From contig JAVHZZ010000005.1 of assembly GCA_036250195.1 (NCBI GenBank), forward strand, positions 133,384,147-133,448,146: 64,000 nt of DNA, in the 5' to 3' direction. This stretch comes from Mixophyes australis (taxonomy: Eukaryota > Chordata > Amphibia > Anura > Limnodynastidae). This document shows, piece by piece, positions 10,688 to 22,295 of this stretch. The translations under genes and the position numbers were made by a program. The notes under the pieces were generated by a model, which was given only the letters and a program-made list of their open reading frames with translations, was not told the DNA's origin and did not search any database. Numbering within the stretch: the first letter of the stretch is position 1; each line of letters starts with the position of its first letter.

Positions 10688-12767
10688 TTATAGAAGTAGG
10701 CTCAGCTTCTTATTCACCTGTCTAGCGATGTCCTCATCAGAGGACCCCCACCTTTTAACACTTACACCTGCAGGAATAGAATTATCATCAGAAAGAAGAA
10801 CTATCTCAACATCAGAGTCTGATGTAGGTAAGGAGGGATCCTTTCCTACAACTAGTGTGTCCAAGGGAGCCTGGACCAGAAGGTCCCCAGGATCAAGGAC
10901 TAGAGAGGGCGGGGAGATGGGAACCGGGGGACTGGGGTCTATAGCTACCGGGGGGGAGATCAAGGGAAGCTGTATGAGAATAAATTACTGCATCCTGGGA
11001 ACTGGCGGAATTAAGAGGGGGAGGAGGAGGAAAGAGGATAGAGTCACAGAAGGCAAGAGGGGGGGAAGCAGCTCCTCTATGTATAAATGACTAATACTGG
11101 AAACTGGTGGAGACTTCAAAAAAGCTTTCCCGGTTAGTGCTTCTGGGGACACTTTCCTCTAGTCCTTGGGTTTCTTTTACAAGACCTGAGGCTCACAAGG
11201 AATCAGTGATTTTGATTTTTTTTCTAATGCTTCACTACATTTGTCTTAAAGAACAGACTACCAATATTATACTTCACAATCTCCCCTTCTAATTTCTCAT
11301 CACTGGAAAATTACAAGAAACGGTTAACCAAAAGCCGTTCTTTACTTTTCTCTTTCCTTACACTAAGCCCTTTTGTCCTTTTTTCCCTGAATCTTAAACT
11401 GCTCTTCACTTGGTGTATCCCTTACTACCTGGCCCAACTGAGCTGAAACCACAACTGAACCAGACACAGAGGCAGTAGATGGGGGAGGGGCCCTTGGTGC
11501 ACTACTTTCAACTTCCATTTGCTCTGCTAACTGAACCAGTTCACTATCTGGTACTTCATGGTTGTTGTGAAATGCCTGGGGACATTTGCTAAATGGGTGG
11601 ATCACTGTACCACAAAGATTACAACGTATGACTGTACAGGAACCAGCTTCATGTCCCAGACCCCCGCACCGCCCACACTTAATAGCGGGGCAATTCATGC
11701 TGAGGTGACGGAAGTCACCGCAGCGATGGCACATCCTCGGCTGCCCAGGGTAAAAGCATTGGATGCGATCTCGGCCAATAAAGCCTGAGAATGGAATATA
11801 CCGTGAGGATGGCCTCCGTGCATCGCAGATGAACTACGACGGATCACCCACCACCCCAGACATGACAGCTGGGGTCCGGGACTTTTTCTAATGGGGTCAC
11901 TATTTCCGCATATCTATTGAGCCAGAACAGTAGATCTGCTACAGGGATAGATTCGTTCTGGACAAGAATTGTAATCTTTATTCTTTCCTGCCGAGTTATG
12001 GGAATGGCCTTATAGCTTGACCACGGGTTGGTATTTTTAAGATTTGGCCAAAACATATGAAGCCCCCGGTAAGACATAAAACTTGCGTCATATTCCGGGG
12101 AGCTTATGGGATGAAAACACGTGAAGAGATCAGATGCATTGAAGCCAAAATGGGAATGTAACAAACTTATAAAGTCTGTACGATTTGGAAAAGAATCGTT
12201 CCCTATGTATTTTAATTGCACAACATTTCTCAGTTTTTAAAAGGCTGCCCTGTTGTCTGCGGTTGGCACTGTGGCTGAGGGTGGAAATGAGACGTATTAG
12301 CCCTATCTCTCTGGTTGCCAGAGACAACCCTTGCATAGGAAATTTTACCAGATACAGGGGCAACTGCTGCTGTATCCCCCACTACTACAGTGGATGTAGT
12401 GGGAACCTGATTTTCATTTAGAGAAACACTAGAACAAATGCTATTCTGGCCCACGCTATTGCCTGTCATATGCTTTGAACTATTAACCCCTAAAGAAGCA
12501 GAAACCTGAACCACACATGGATCTTTAGCTTTACAACTTAAAATAGTGCTTTGCCTTGCAGCACTTCCCATACTCACTGAGCCACCAGTACTTTCTGACA
12601 GTGAGAGCATATTTGGCAGCCTTGGTGCTCTCGACTATTTTTAATGGACCAAACACTGTTTCAATTACCTTAGCCTGTATTGGGGATAAAGCATTTTTGG
12701 CAAAATTAGGCTTGGCATTAGAAGCTGCAGTAACAGAACCCGGCAGATCATTCATTAACTTAGTCAC
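10688..12767 (-). pseudogene. Tx1-like LINE ORF1 with three CCHC zinc knuckles
   Basis: Minus-strand frames at 12531-12767, 12230-12610, 11844-12221, 11363-11734 and 10688-10963 form the broken ORF1. The 11363-11734 frame has three knuckles in tandem: CHRCGDFRHLSMNC, CGRCGGLGHEAGSC and CNLCGTVIHPFSKC. Upstream is an RNA-binding-like region with PITRQERIKITI, and downstream an acidic C-terminus (SDEDIARQVNKKL). Tx1-clade ORF1 proteins carry such knuckles and bind the element RNA. It ends about 10 bases before ORF2 starts. Confidence 0.65.
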
Positions 12768-13640
12768 AGTCCACAGTTGCTAGGTTACAGCGCACCGATT
12801 CACACTGCCATCAGCTTTAGTCTCCTGCACTGGAGTATGCAACTGAGCCCGCTTGCTCTCTCTCTCTGTAAAAAAACAGAAGTGCCGCACCTGCCGATGA
12901 CTCAGCTTCCGCCTCCAGGAGACCACTCGCCACCGGCTGCATCACCGCAATCAAGGACAGAGAAGAGGACGCTAGCCCAGCAGCACTGACTGCCGCTGAG
13001 CCCACGAACCCCTCCACCTCCGCACAGACAGTTTGCGATCCCATCACCGGCTGTGCCCCCTCCAGGGCTCTAATGGTGTTATGGCACGTTATCAGGCTGA
13101 ACAGGCTCATTTGCGGGTAACTGCCCAGAGTTCTAAGAGAGCTGAAAAATGTTCTTTTTACTCTCCTGATCATGCTGACCCCTTAGAAAGTTCATTCTGC
13201 AGATCTTCTCTGACAGTTCAGCTTCCATAACCACTAATTCGCAATTGTATACTGCCCAACTGTAAGCACAATTTTTTTCCTTTTCACACCAATCTGCACA
13301 GCTGGACAACTTCTGACTCTAGTTAACTTATATATACACTTTCCTTGGCCTCTGGTGAGACCCGATAAGCAGGTTGCCTAACTGACCTATGCTCCCCAGT
13401 GTCCACATGGTGCATCACCAAGGAAGTCTGACCGGGCTTCCTACTGCACTGAGTTGCAAAGGGCCACGGCACTGCCTCAAACTGCTCCCTCTTTCCTGCA
13501 CTGAACTGTTCATCCCAGCCCCCTTCCTCTACACCACCTTCCTCTCTGGCATCCGCGAGGAGGTCAGGTAGTGGGTCACTTCCTGGTTCCTCAGTCGGTT
13601 ATCGCCAAACCACTGCTACCGACTCCACACACTTGTAGTA

Positions 13641-14690
13641 TGCCTTCAACATAATAACTTTGTAGGTCCACTGCTGCTTACTGTCGCTATCAAATTACAC
13701 CACATAAGGGATCTCACTCAGGCGTTTTGAGCCTAGTCAGCCTGGCGCTTGTTCTGCCACGTGGGCATCAGAACAAGGATCTTCTGCCCTACCTCAAACA
13801 CTCTGGCAAACGCCCCCTGATCATACCAATTTTTCTGTTTGGCTTTCGCTAGGTTAGCCTGTGTTTGCCTTTTGAGATTCTCTTACTGATCTCTGAGCTT
13901 CAACACATACTCTATCATAGGGACATCCTGTTTGGGTAGGTACCCTTCCCAAGACTCCCGGAACAGGTCTAGGTCCACGTACTCTACAACCATATTGTAG
14001 TTCAAAGGGGGGGAACCTCTAGACTCCTGCAGCACTTCCCGAAAAGCAAACAGGAGGTGCACCAGGTAGCGTTCCCAGTTTCACCTCCTACGAAGCTACA
14101 AATGCCCATGTACTTCGGAGTGCCATTGAAACGCTCACACAGTCCGTTAGTCTGGGGATGGTAGGGGGCAGTCCGGAGTTTGCCCATAGACACTGGGTCA
14201 GTTCACTCATGAACTGTGTCCCTTGATTGTTTAGGATCTCACTAGGGAACCCTACTTGGCTATATTCTCCTAGCAGCGTGTCCGCTACCTTTTCCGCAGT
14301 TATGGAGTGCAGAGCTACAGCCTCTGGATACCGGGTAGCATAGTCCACCACAGTGAGAATATATCTCTTCCCCGATCTACTGGGCACAGGCAGGGGACCT
14401 ACTATGTCCACAGCCACTTGCTGAAAAGATTCTCCCAACTATGGGCAAGGACCTGAGGGGAGCACGAGCACTGGGGCTCCCAAGACGCTGACACACATCA
14501 CAGGACTTACAGTAGTCCCGGACGTCATACGACATTCCCGGACAGAAAGTTGTGTGTCAGGCCCTTCAGTATTCAGTCTCTTCTCTGATGTCCCACCGTA
14601 TGCATTTCGTGGGCAATTGACATCAGTTGCGCGCGAAAGCCCCATGGTACCACCAGTTAAACTTGTTCCCGAACTGAATGCAAGAAATTC
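13641..14690 (-). pseudogene. Gypsy integrase fragment (likely Gmr1-like)
   Basis: On the minus strand: zinc-binding end with DYCKSCDVCQRLG (about 14480-14530), then the catalytic core with VAVDIVGPLPVPS (first Asp present), ILNNQGTQF (second catalytic Asp replaced by Asn) and HPQTNGLCERFN (Glu present). Near 13730-13800 a GQKILVLMPT motif marks the C-terminal domain. The frame shifts around 14190. It lies to the right of the RT/RNase H piece at 6556-7235, the order expected if integrase precedes RT on the minus strand. RT N-terminal sequence between them is missing. Confidence 0.65.
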
Positions 14691-15439
14691 CAAAAGGCGT
14701 CTGATAGTGGGTTCCTAAATGGTTTAGTAAAACTGACAAAGTGTAAAACCTCAAATCAGCATACCATATCTGCCAATAAACATATCACAAAATGGTAGAC
14801 AATAGGTGTCACTGGATGCTTGGTGTAAACAAAGTCCCGAGATAATTGCAAAACTTGTCTGTAACCGGTAAGCTGGTATACAATAAAGTCCTGATGCAAA
14901 ATACCTATACCCACTTTCTAATAAGCAAAAAGACAAAATAATAAAGTCTATTTCTGATAGTGTAGGTACCATTCCTATGGTGAAAAGTTCCTTAAGCATG
15001 GTACAAATATGTCCACATAGTGAGTCAATAAAAATAATTATTGTAAAGTTTGAGAAGGGTCCATACAGTTTGCTAACAAAAAAGCAGAGGCGGATGGATA
15101 AAAGCACAAACAAACTTTGGGTTAGAATGTTTGCCCTATTTACAGACACAGCGTCTCACTCTCTCCGGTTCCAAGCATCCTTTCCTGGTGTAGTCCGCAC
15201 TAGTTTCTGCCTCTGAGAAGTATAGTGCAATCTCGGCACTTGCGGTCCTTTTCATTGCGCATGCATTTGATGTTCCCTAGCGGATAGACTCTGCCGCCAG
15301 CTGAAATCCTTCGATGTTAGAGATAATCAATGGTGATGAGAGAAACAATGTAAATAGTCCAATCAAATGCATTTCACCAGTTAAACTGGCTTACCCAGGG
15401 ATGGTTGAAATGTGTAGCAGGGTTCATTTTAAAGATATA
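14691..15439. other. No recognised feature
   Basis: Moderately AT-rich sequence with ORFs on both strands that show no recognisable domain (14751-15149 minus, 14977-15216 plus). It may be leftover gypsy internal sequence or ordinary intron. Confidence 0.4.
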
Positions 15440-15765
15440 GGGCCTGATTCATTAAGGATCTTAACTTAAGAAACTTTTTATTATCTCCTGGACAAAACCA
15501 TGTTACAGTGCAATGGGTGCAAATTAGTATTCTGTTTTGCACATAAGTTAAATACTGTTTTTTCATGTAGCACACAAATATCAACTTTAAATTTCAGTGT
15601 AAAAATAAGCTATCAAGTATTTGTGTGGTACATGAAAAAAAAGTCAGTATTTAACTTATGTGCAAAAAAGAATACTAATTTGCATCCCTTGCATTGTAAC
15701 ATGGTTTTGTTCAGGAGACTGAAATAAGAAGTTTCTTAAATTAAGATCCTTAATGAATCAGACCC
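15440..15765. mobile_element. Hairpin MITE, second copy
   Basis: Same palindromic family as 6004-6338: begins GGGCCTGATTCATTAAGG and ends CCTTAATGAATCAGACCC. It is flanked by ATA on both sides (15437-15439 and 15766-15768). The stem is long and nearly perfect, with the turn near 15590-15615. The 75-residue ORF across it is an artefact of the palindrome. Confidence 0.85.
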
Positions 15766-15783
15766 ATAGATAGGGATCCTGTT

Positions 15784-16882
15784 TGTGACTGGATCACTGA
15801 TATCTTCTGGTATAAATTTATTTAAAGGAAATAGTGCAGTGCGCTTATTTATATAATTACCAATGTATTTTTTTTTTATATTGTGTATATTTTGAGATAG
15901 TAATAAGTTATTTCTGAGGCCAGGCAGAAAATTTGTTTTTTCCTGTTATAGCCTTTCTAAAGTAAATGCCTTATTTCTGATGTATATATCTGATACAATG
16001 AGCCATTGTGGATGGAGGTCTTTTGTGTATTAAGATGTGTTTTGTATGGAAGTGTCATTGTTTGGGAGGTTGCTAGTGGAAACCTCCAATTAGGCCTATG
16101 GGGAGAGAGTCTGATAGCAGGTAAGACCTGATCTGACCAAAGGCCCAGCAGGGGGTCATCACTGTGTGGCCTTTTGTCAGTGTTCAAATCTTTCCGAACA
16201 ATGTGAAGAACATGTGATGCTGGACATCACAATGTTTCTAGAATTTCACAGATAAGTGTAAATAGTGTTAGCTTTGCAATGCATGTGAATCTATGGTTTG
16301 GTAAACGGGTTACATCCTGATTCTAAAAATAGCCTGTGTCTAAACTGTATAAAAGGCACTGGCTTGTATTGAAAACTTGTTCTTCTTGTGTCTGACCTGA
16401 TCACTGGTACCTCCAACCAGTGTGAGAGCAAATCAACATCTTGCTTCAAAGACCTGCTTGGAATCCTCTTCAATATTGCTGTTTTCCTGTGATCTACAGA
16501 TTAGACCCTAAAATCTAATCCGTTCTCCGGCTGTCTCTGCGGTTTGGACCCAAGCTATTCCAGTGCCAACGCTCTGCGCTACCCAGCAGCCCTGGTTAGT
16601 GTGATAGGCCAGGGGGGATCCATTCACAGCAACCCGGATCCATAGTAAGAGGTCCGGAGTTACCAGCCAGGTACACCAGCAAGGAGACACGCTAGCAGCG
16701 TCAGTGACCCAGACGGAACGTGGTTCTGAGTGCCATAGAAGGAGCTCAGTGGTGACAGCAGGCCCCTCCCACTGCGGCAGGAGGGGCGTATTCAAAATAA
16801 CGAAAGGGAACAGTGGCAAAGTAAGCCCAGCCGGTTCCCAGCAACAACAGACAGGGTGGCATAGGCGGTCCATCCTGTCACA
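15784..16882 (+). mobile_element. LTR of Gmr1-like family, plus orientation
   Basis: Starts TGTGACTGGATCAC and ends CATCCTGTCACA. A TATA box (TATAAAAGG) is near 16348 and an AATCTAATCCGTTCTCC block near 16510. The expected 5-bp duplication is missing: CTGTT precedes it and GGTGG follows. The 3' end is directly followed by a partial second copy of the same LTR end, so the locus has been rearranged. Confidence 0.8.
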
Positions 16883-17009
16883 GGTGGCAGCATTTGTAAG
16901 CCCCTCCTACTGTGGCATAAGGTCGCATTTGGGATAACGGAAGGGAACAGTCGCAAAGCAAGCCCAGCCGGTTCCCTGTAGGGTGGCATAGGCAGTCCAT
17001 CTTGTCACA
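16883..17009 (+). repeat. Partial duplicate of the LTR 3' end
   Basis: Repeats the last ~130 bases of the LTR family in the same orientation, from GGTGGCAGCATTTGTAAGC to CTTGTCACA. It lies head to tail with the preceding LTR, probably through unequal recombination. Confidence 0.75.
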
Positions 17010-17414
17010 GTATCTGGATACAATATATGTTTCTCAAACATGGACTTACATGCAAAGCTAACAATATTTACAATACTATGTTATGTGCTAAAACCTGATG
17101 CTTGCATTATCTGATATGTAGCCATGCCAGACAGCCAGGCAGCGTCCCCCTGTTGGGTATACAGGCTAAACAGGTGTTTGTCATTTAACATAAAGACTTA
17201 CTTAACATTTCCTGCTATTAGCAAATAGACTTGCTCTATCAAAGATACAACCCCAAATAATGACAATTCCATGGAAAACACATCCCAATGTAACACGATA
17301 AGTTAATTAAATTTTACATTGATGTCTGCATTTTTGATTAAAATTAATTTCTACAATAAATTATTTCTACTTGATCCAGTCACAAATAAGTTATTTATAA
17401 GTGTTCCAGGCACA
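17010..17414 (-). repeat. Inverted U3 fragment of the same LTR family
   Basis: The U3 half of the LTR in minus orientation, ending TTCCAGGCACA at 17414. It is close to the copy at 5870-6555, sharing GGGTATACAGGCTAAACAGG and the poly-AT end. It lacks the MITE found in that copy and so serves as the empty site (around 17195-17215). Confidence 0.75.
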
Positions 17415-18013
17415 ATAGGGTATAATGAATACATCTCGCCAGTATCCTAGTCACTTTCAGTGACTGCTGTCTATTCTTCCAAGCTTGTCCTCCTCTCTCT
17501 TTTGAGGCTACCAGTAAGGCAGTGTTCTTGAATCACTGTCACTCCACTTTTGGCGGACACACAGCCCCCCAAGACCTGGATAGGTAGATCAGGGTAAAGT
17601 CAGTACTCCAGGGACCGATTGTCCCTTTCCTGTCAGGCGAAGAGATCTAGATCTCAACGCCAACCTGACTTCAGCTATAACTCGGTAGTGAATGCCAATT
17701 TGCTGTTCTCTGGAGTTAATTTTTAAAGCCATAAATGACCTTCTCAGCAATTTCAGGACCTGTCTGATTGGTCCGCTTCTGTATTTTCCTTTTCAAAAGA
17801 AAAAAGGGATAGCAGATGAACCACACTTGATATAATTAAGGATAGTTATTATGATGTGGCTATACAACAGAATTTGTTTAAACATTACATTTAAAGTGCA
17901 CAATGCAGTCCTTTGGATTTAAACATAGAGCTCTATCTGTGGACCTTAATACATGAGACCTCCTAGTGTGGTGTACATTCATACAGGACTGGTGAACAAT
18001 AATCCTTTTAGGG
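17415..18013. other. No recognised feature
   Basis: Intronic sequence of unremarkable composition between the LTR cluster and a hAT element. No ORF with a recognisable domain. Confidence 0.4.
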
Positions 18014-18414
18014 CAGCGGTTCCCAAAGTGTGCACCGCGGTTCCCAGGGGTGCCAAGGCCAGGAAGAGAAAAAAATAATAACTTGCCAATCCGGCGGCGC
18101 CTGGGACCCAGCATCCTCCCTCCTCGTTTCTCACTGAATGTCGGGCGTTACCTCATCAGGATGCTGGGTCCCGGGCTCCGCCGGATTGGCAAGTTTTTTT
18201 TTTTGTTGTTTTTTTTTCTCTTCCTGGCCTTTGGGATGCAGAGGGGGCAGGGTGTAAATTAGCTGTAAATTATTCTTTGACAGAAATATAATTGAAAAGA
18301 ATATATAAAAATATTATTTTCCCTTGTTTTATGTGTATTATTTTTGCATAGAACTAAATAAGTATTTCTTTCCTGACCTAAATACTTATTACATTTTTTT
18401 GACCCAACTACTTA

Positions 18415-18698
18415 TGTAACCCCCTGTCACTGTGTGTAGTGTGGGGTGCAAAGGGTACACAGTGCACCTCCTTCTTAAGCCCTTGCTAGCTGATGGGCAT
18501 GGGTGTAAATGATCAGGGGGTCCTTGAACATGCAGGCGTTTCTTTGTAAGTAGTGGGACACAGGTGATGTCACTTTGTGGTGCAGTGCAATAAAAGTCAC
18601 AATAATTTGGCCGCCAGACCATCTCTATGACAAACTGAACTTTTTATTTACTCTCCTCTTCCTCCAGCACGATAATCATAATGGTTGCATCAATAAAG

Positions 18699-18743
<45 letters not shown>

Positions 18744-19655
18744 TACATACTGCTTCTTACTCTCTCCAGCACAGTTCTTAATGTTATCCAGATGTTATAT
18801 AACATAATTTACATGTCTTACACTCCATAGGTCACTGCAGATCACCCTCCTCTGTAGGGCCACTGACATGGATGCTAACAGGCAGGCAGCTTCTTCTCAA
18901 TGCAGCTCTGACACGCTGTGTATCTCTCAACTGCAGCTCACCCCTCCTCTGCGGGGATGATTTCTCCTGTGGGCTCTGACACTTCACTCTGTGTACTCCC
19001 AGCCTCAGGCTCTGACAATACAGCTACCATGCCTCTTGTAACAACACTCACTCCAGGGTCTCTTCCATGCAAAATGTCCTCCTCTCTCTTGGGTTCTCTA
19101 TAGTGACATGGGGTTCTCCCCCTTACTGGGATTAGGGATTCCTCCTCTCTGTATATGCAGCCACACTGCTGGTTTTATACAGTACAGACCAGGTTCTCCT
19201 GGTCACAGTAGTTCCACAGCTACTCACAGTTCAGCCAGAATCACAGTGCATCTCCAACACATATGCAGCCACTTGCAGCAATTCCCCTCTTCTCTTCTTC
19301 TCTCCAGGGGTCTCTGCTCTGGGGACTCTCCCCCTATTCAGGCACACAGTACTTGCCCTATGCGCAGTCACCGCACTCAGACTCCCAGGCAATGCCGGGG
19401 GATCCTGGGAGCTTTCACCCCACTCTCCCAGGTCCCCAGCTACATCTGTTCTCTCCCGTGTCTTCTCTGTATATCTTTTTTCCCCCTTTCTCACAGCCCC
19501 TCCTTCACACTCAGCCTTACAGGCTGGGCTGGGTTATCACCATGGTAACTAGTTTTTTTAACTTTTCATAAACACCTAGCTTCCCCTCTAGGTGACCCCC
19601 TCCTGTATTCACTGAGGTGCAGGTTTTACTAAAACGCCACTAGGGGGTTGTTACA
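18415..19655. mobile_element. Solo LTR inserted in the hAT, CTTA duplication
   Basis: Starts TGTAACCCCCTGTCACTG and ends GGGGGTTGTTACA, so it has short inverted termini and TG...CA ends. The 4-bp direct repeat CTTA lies on both sides (18411-18414 and 19656-19659). The uninterrupted hAT at 24929-25449 reads straight through the homologous point. A TA microsatellite sits at 18701-18732 and an AATAAA near 18590. No coding sequence; the parent element is not identified. Confidence 0.8.
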
Positions 19656-19724
19656 CTTATAAAAAAGGACTGCTCGGTAATTCTTTTGGAGGGATGCCTT
19701 GAAAAAATTATGGAGACTCTAAGG

Positions 19725-20489
19725 CATAGTTGCCAACTCCCGGGAACTTGACAAGTTTCCGGGAGAGGGGGCGAGACTGGAGGGCGGGAGGGGGCGGGAC
19801 GAGGCCAATCACATCATTTTGGCCCCGCCCCCCACAAAAACGTAATTTGTGTCACGGGGGGCGGGGCCAAAATGACGCGATTGGCCTCGTCCCGCCCTCC
19901 AAAATGGCGCGATTCACAGAGAATCGCGTCAAATGACGCGATTCTCGGAGAAATCCGGGATGCGGGAGAAATGCCATCTCCCCCGGGAGACTGACCCGAA
20001 TTTCGGGAGTCTCCCGGACTTTCCGAGAGAGTTGGCAAGTACAGGTATTCCTCACTTAACGACCGACCTATTTAGCGACCATTCGGACTTACGACCCGTT
20101 GTTACGTCCGGCTCCGCCGCTCAGCAATAGGGGAAATTAATGACCTGTGCCCTTGCGACGGGACGTAACCACGCCCGTAGTACCCACATAGTTTCTTTCT
20201 GAGCTGAAGAAGACAAGACAAGACGCACCTGATACCCTTGCAGTCTCCATCGTGCGGTAAGTTAGCTCTACAGTACTTGAAAGCACTTGGTTCTGAAGTA
20301 ATACTGCAAGGACATTAACTAAACCTAATATCTTTTTACTAAAGGGAGGAATATAAAACTGCATATGCACATGCTGATTTTTTATTGCCATGCATATGTA
20401 TACAGTACTGTACTCACTTAGCGACCAATTCGCTTAACGACCTAGTCGTTGGAACGGAACTAGGTCGTTAAGTGAGAAATACCTGTATG
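19725..20489. mobile_element. Second hAT MITE, 8-bp duplication CTCTAAGG
   Basis: Terminal inverted repeats CATAGTTGCCAACTC and (read on the other strand) CATACTTGCCAACTC. CTCTAAGG is duplicated at 19717-19724 and 20490-20497. The interior is GC-rich and itself partly palindromic around 19780-19900. Its right end is split by the Tigger-like element at 20042-20485. No ORF of note. Confidence 0.85.
20042..20485. mobile_element. Pogo/Tigger-like MITE, TA duplication
   Basis: Starts CAGGTATTCCTCACTTAACG and ends with its complement (CGTTAAGTGAGAAATACCTG). TA is on both sides (20040-20041 and 20486-20487). The CAGG...TACCTC-style end and the TA target are typical of Tigger/pogo elements of the Tc1/mariner superfamily. 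It is 444 bp with no transposase. Confidence 0.8.
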
Positions 20490-20530
20490 CTCTAAGGGTG
20501 CCGCGAACTGCAAAAGTTTGGGAACCACTG

Positions 20531-21250
20531 GCCTAGGCTGAATCAATGGACTAGTCTGCAAGATAAGAAAAACCTTCTGGCAAACATTTTAAGTACTTTC
20601 AAATAGAATATATACAAGTTTAAATATGGTTGAGAAATATGGGGAATCACAGGCCCAAAAAAGTATGTTTTATAGTCCACAGTTTCTGAGAAACGAGGTG
20701 CAAACTGGTTGAGGTGATTTTAATACCTCGTTTCACCACAGTTGGTATAATTTATGTGCTAGATGGGCACATATTTGTTTGTGTGTTTCCGGACAATAGG
20801 TTGACATTAAAATGATCTAGGGGTACATAATATGCTGGAGTATATCATATAATAACGAGTCACGCATAAGAAGAATGGCAGTTTGTGAAATTGCTACTAA
20901 ATTGAAGTAACTTGCAATGTTATGCCTGTTTATGTGCTTAGCCATTCCCCACATGTTTTGTACACCTCTTGCTTTCCTTTTAAAAATGCTTGCACTTTGC
21001 CTTTGGCTCTGGCTCTCATAGTTTGGAGAACATGTCTAGGCCTGATGTAAACTGAGTTATTTATGAATACCCACAAAGCTTGCCCTGCCAATCACTTTTT
21101 TGATGAGAGCTAGGCAATTACAACCTGTTGTGCTTTTTCACTTTTATTTTTCTTAAAAAAAATAAATGTGCTCTGGAAGACTTCATATTTCTTGCTAATG
21201 ACAGTTTGGTTGACGGTATCCTCAGAATTCACTGTGCATAAGCATAATAC
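20531..21250. other. Intronic sequence, no recognised feature
   Basis: AT-rich, no ORF with similarity, no clear repeat boundary. Appears to be ordinary intron. Confidence 0.5.
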
Positions 21251-21265
21251 GTTGTACATTAACTG

Positions 21266-21708
21266 AATTAGAAATAGGAAACTGCGCTCAACCCCAACCC
21301 GGCAAGAGCAGCAATACCCAGGAATCCCTTCCTGTGAACTACCAAATACAAAAACCAACGTATAGCGCTCAATTACCTAGGTATACTGTAGTTTAATGAA
21401 AAAAAAGGGGGGGGGGGGAGGAATATCAATGGTGGATATGAAGATCTGATGTGATGCAATAGTGCAGAGACTGACCCTTCTTACATAACCAGGGATAAAC
21501 CTGTATCAATTATAGTGCACAATAGACTAAAGTGCACTATTCTGTGATTGATTATGCTACTGCAGCTAGAAAAATAGTAATATGCTAAACAAAAAGCAAT
21601 TTAGGTTTTATATTGCTTTTTTTTTTTTTTTCCTCCCCCCCCCCCCCCCCCTTTTTTTTCATTAAACTACAGTATACCTAGGTAATTGAGCGCTATACAT
21701 TGGTTTTT
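21266..21708. mobile_element. Retroposed or foldback element with 15-bp target duplication
   Basis: GTTGTACATTAACTG occurs at 21251-21265 and 21709-21723 as a perfect 15-bp direct repeat. The insert contains a large inverted repeat: the arm at about 21348-21418 (ACAAAAACCAACG... to a run of A then G) is mirrored at about 21642-21710 (run of C then T, to ...GGTTTTTGT). About 225 bases form the loop. A long variable duplication is typical of LINE-driven insertion, and an inverted arrangement could come from twin priming. Family unknown. Confidence 0.7.
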
Positions 21709-21865
21709 GTTGTACATTAACTGCAGATAGATTTTTTTTTTATTGCACTGTTTTGAAATTGAAATTCCCAATATTATGTTTTTAGTATCTTCTAAGCCAG
21801 TGTTTCCATATCTTTGCCTTAGTTACTGCTAACCGTTCTTGTAGCTGGTTTCAAGTGTGTTAATT

Positions 21866-22295
21866 GGGTGGGGTACGGCATATTGATGCAGAGTACCCTG
21901 ACATGATGACTCTGAAGGGCTCCTTCCCGACCATCAGCGATGACGACTCCTCTTGAAAGTGACTTCACCCAATGACGATCCAGTAAGAAGCCGTCTCCAC
22001 CATGGCGACGGTATTATCGCTGTTGTTAAGGGGGTCATGTAAGTATGCACCCATGTACAATGTATTTTACAGAGCCTTCTACATTGTACATGGGTGCATA
22101 CTTACATTGCCCCTTTAACAACAGCAATAATACATGACGCCATGTAGTGGAGCCGGCTTCTTACTGGATCTTCATTGGGTGAAGTCACTTTCAAGAGGAG
22201 TCGTCATCGCTGATGGTCAAGAAGGAGCCCTTCGGAGTCCTCATGTTGGGATAAGTCTTGTTGGGGTAGTCGGCATCGATATGCTGACTACCACC
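21866..22295. mobile_element. Foldback MITE, 9-bp target duplication
   Basis: Flanked by GTGTTAATT at 21857-21865 and 22296-22304. The two halves are inverted copies, with ends GGGTGGGGTACGGCATATTG and (complement) GGTGGTAGTCAGCATATCG, meeting near 22070-22085. The 9-bp duplication and G-rich ends suggest a Mutator-like (MULE) element, but no transposase is present to prove it. Confidence 0.75.

Larger units (their letters stand above)
7236..13640 (-). mobile_element. Tx1-like (L1 clade) LINE
   Basis: Minus-strand non-LTR retrotransposon of about 6.4 kb with two ORFs: a nucleic-acid-binding ORF1 with CCHC knuckles (10688-12767) and an ORF2 with apurinic-type endonuclease and reverse transcriptase (start near 10677). 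It sits between two pieces of a gypsy element. Frames are broken in many places. Boundaries are approximate: the left end is placed where RT sequence of the gypsy piece stops, the right end where the integrase C-terminal region starts. No clear target duplication was found. Confidence 0.75.
18014..20530. mobile_element. Non-autonomous hAT element carrying nested insertions
   Basis: Starts CAGCGGTTCCCAAAGTGTG and ends AGTTTGGGAACCACTG, the same terminal inverted repeats as the intact copy at 24929-25449. The original element was about 0.5 kb. An LTR (18415-19655) and a second hAT (19725-20489, itself holding a Tigger-like element) expanded it. The flanks (TTTTAGGG and GCCTAGGC) are too diverged to count as a clean 8-bp duplication, so this insertion is old. 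No transposase. Confidence 0.85.

Noticed and set aside
19108..19571. Serine/proline-rich ORF of 146 residues
   Set aside because: It lies wholly within a solo LTR and has a mirrored ORF on the other strand; no domain.
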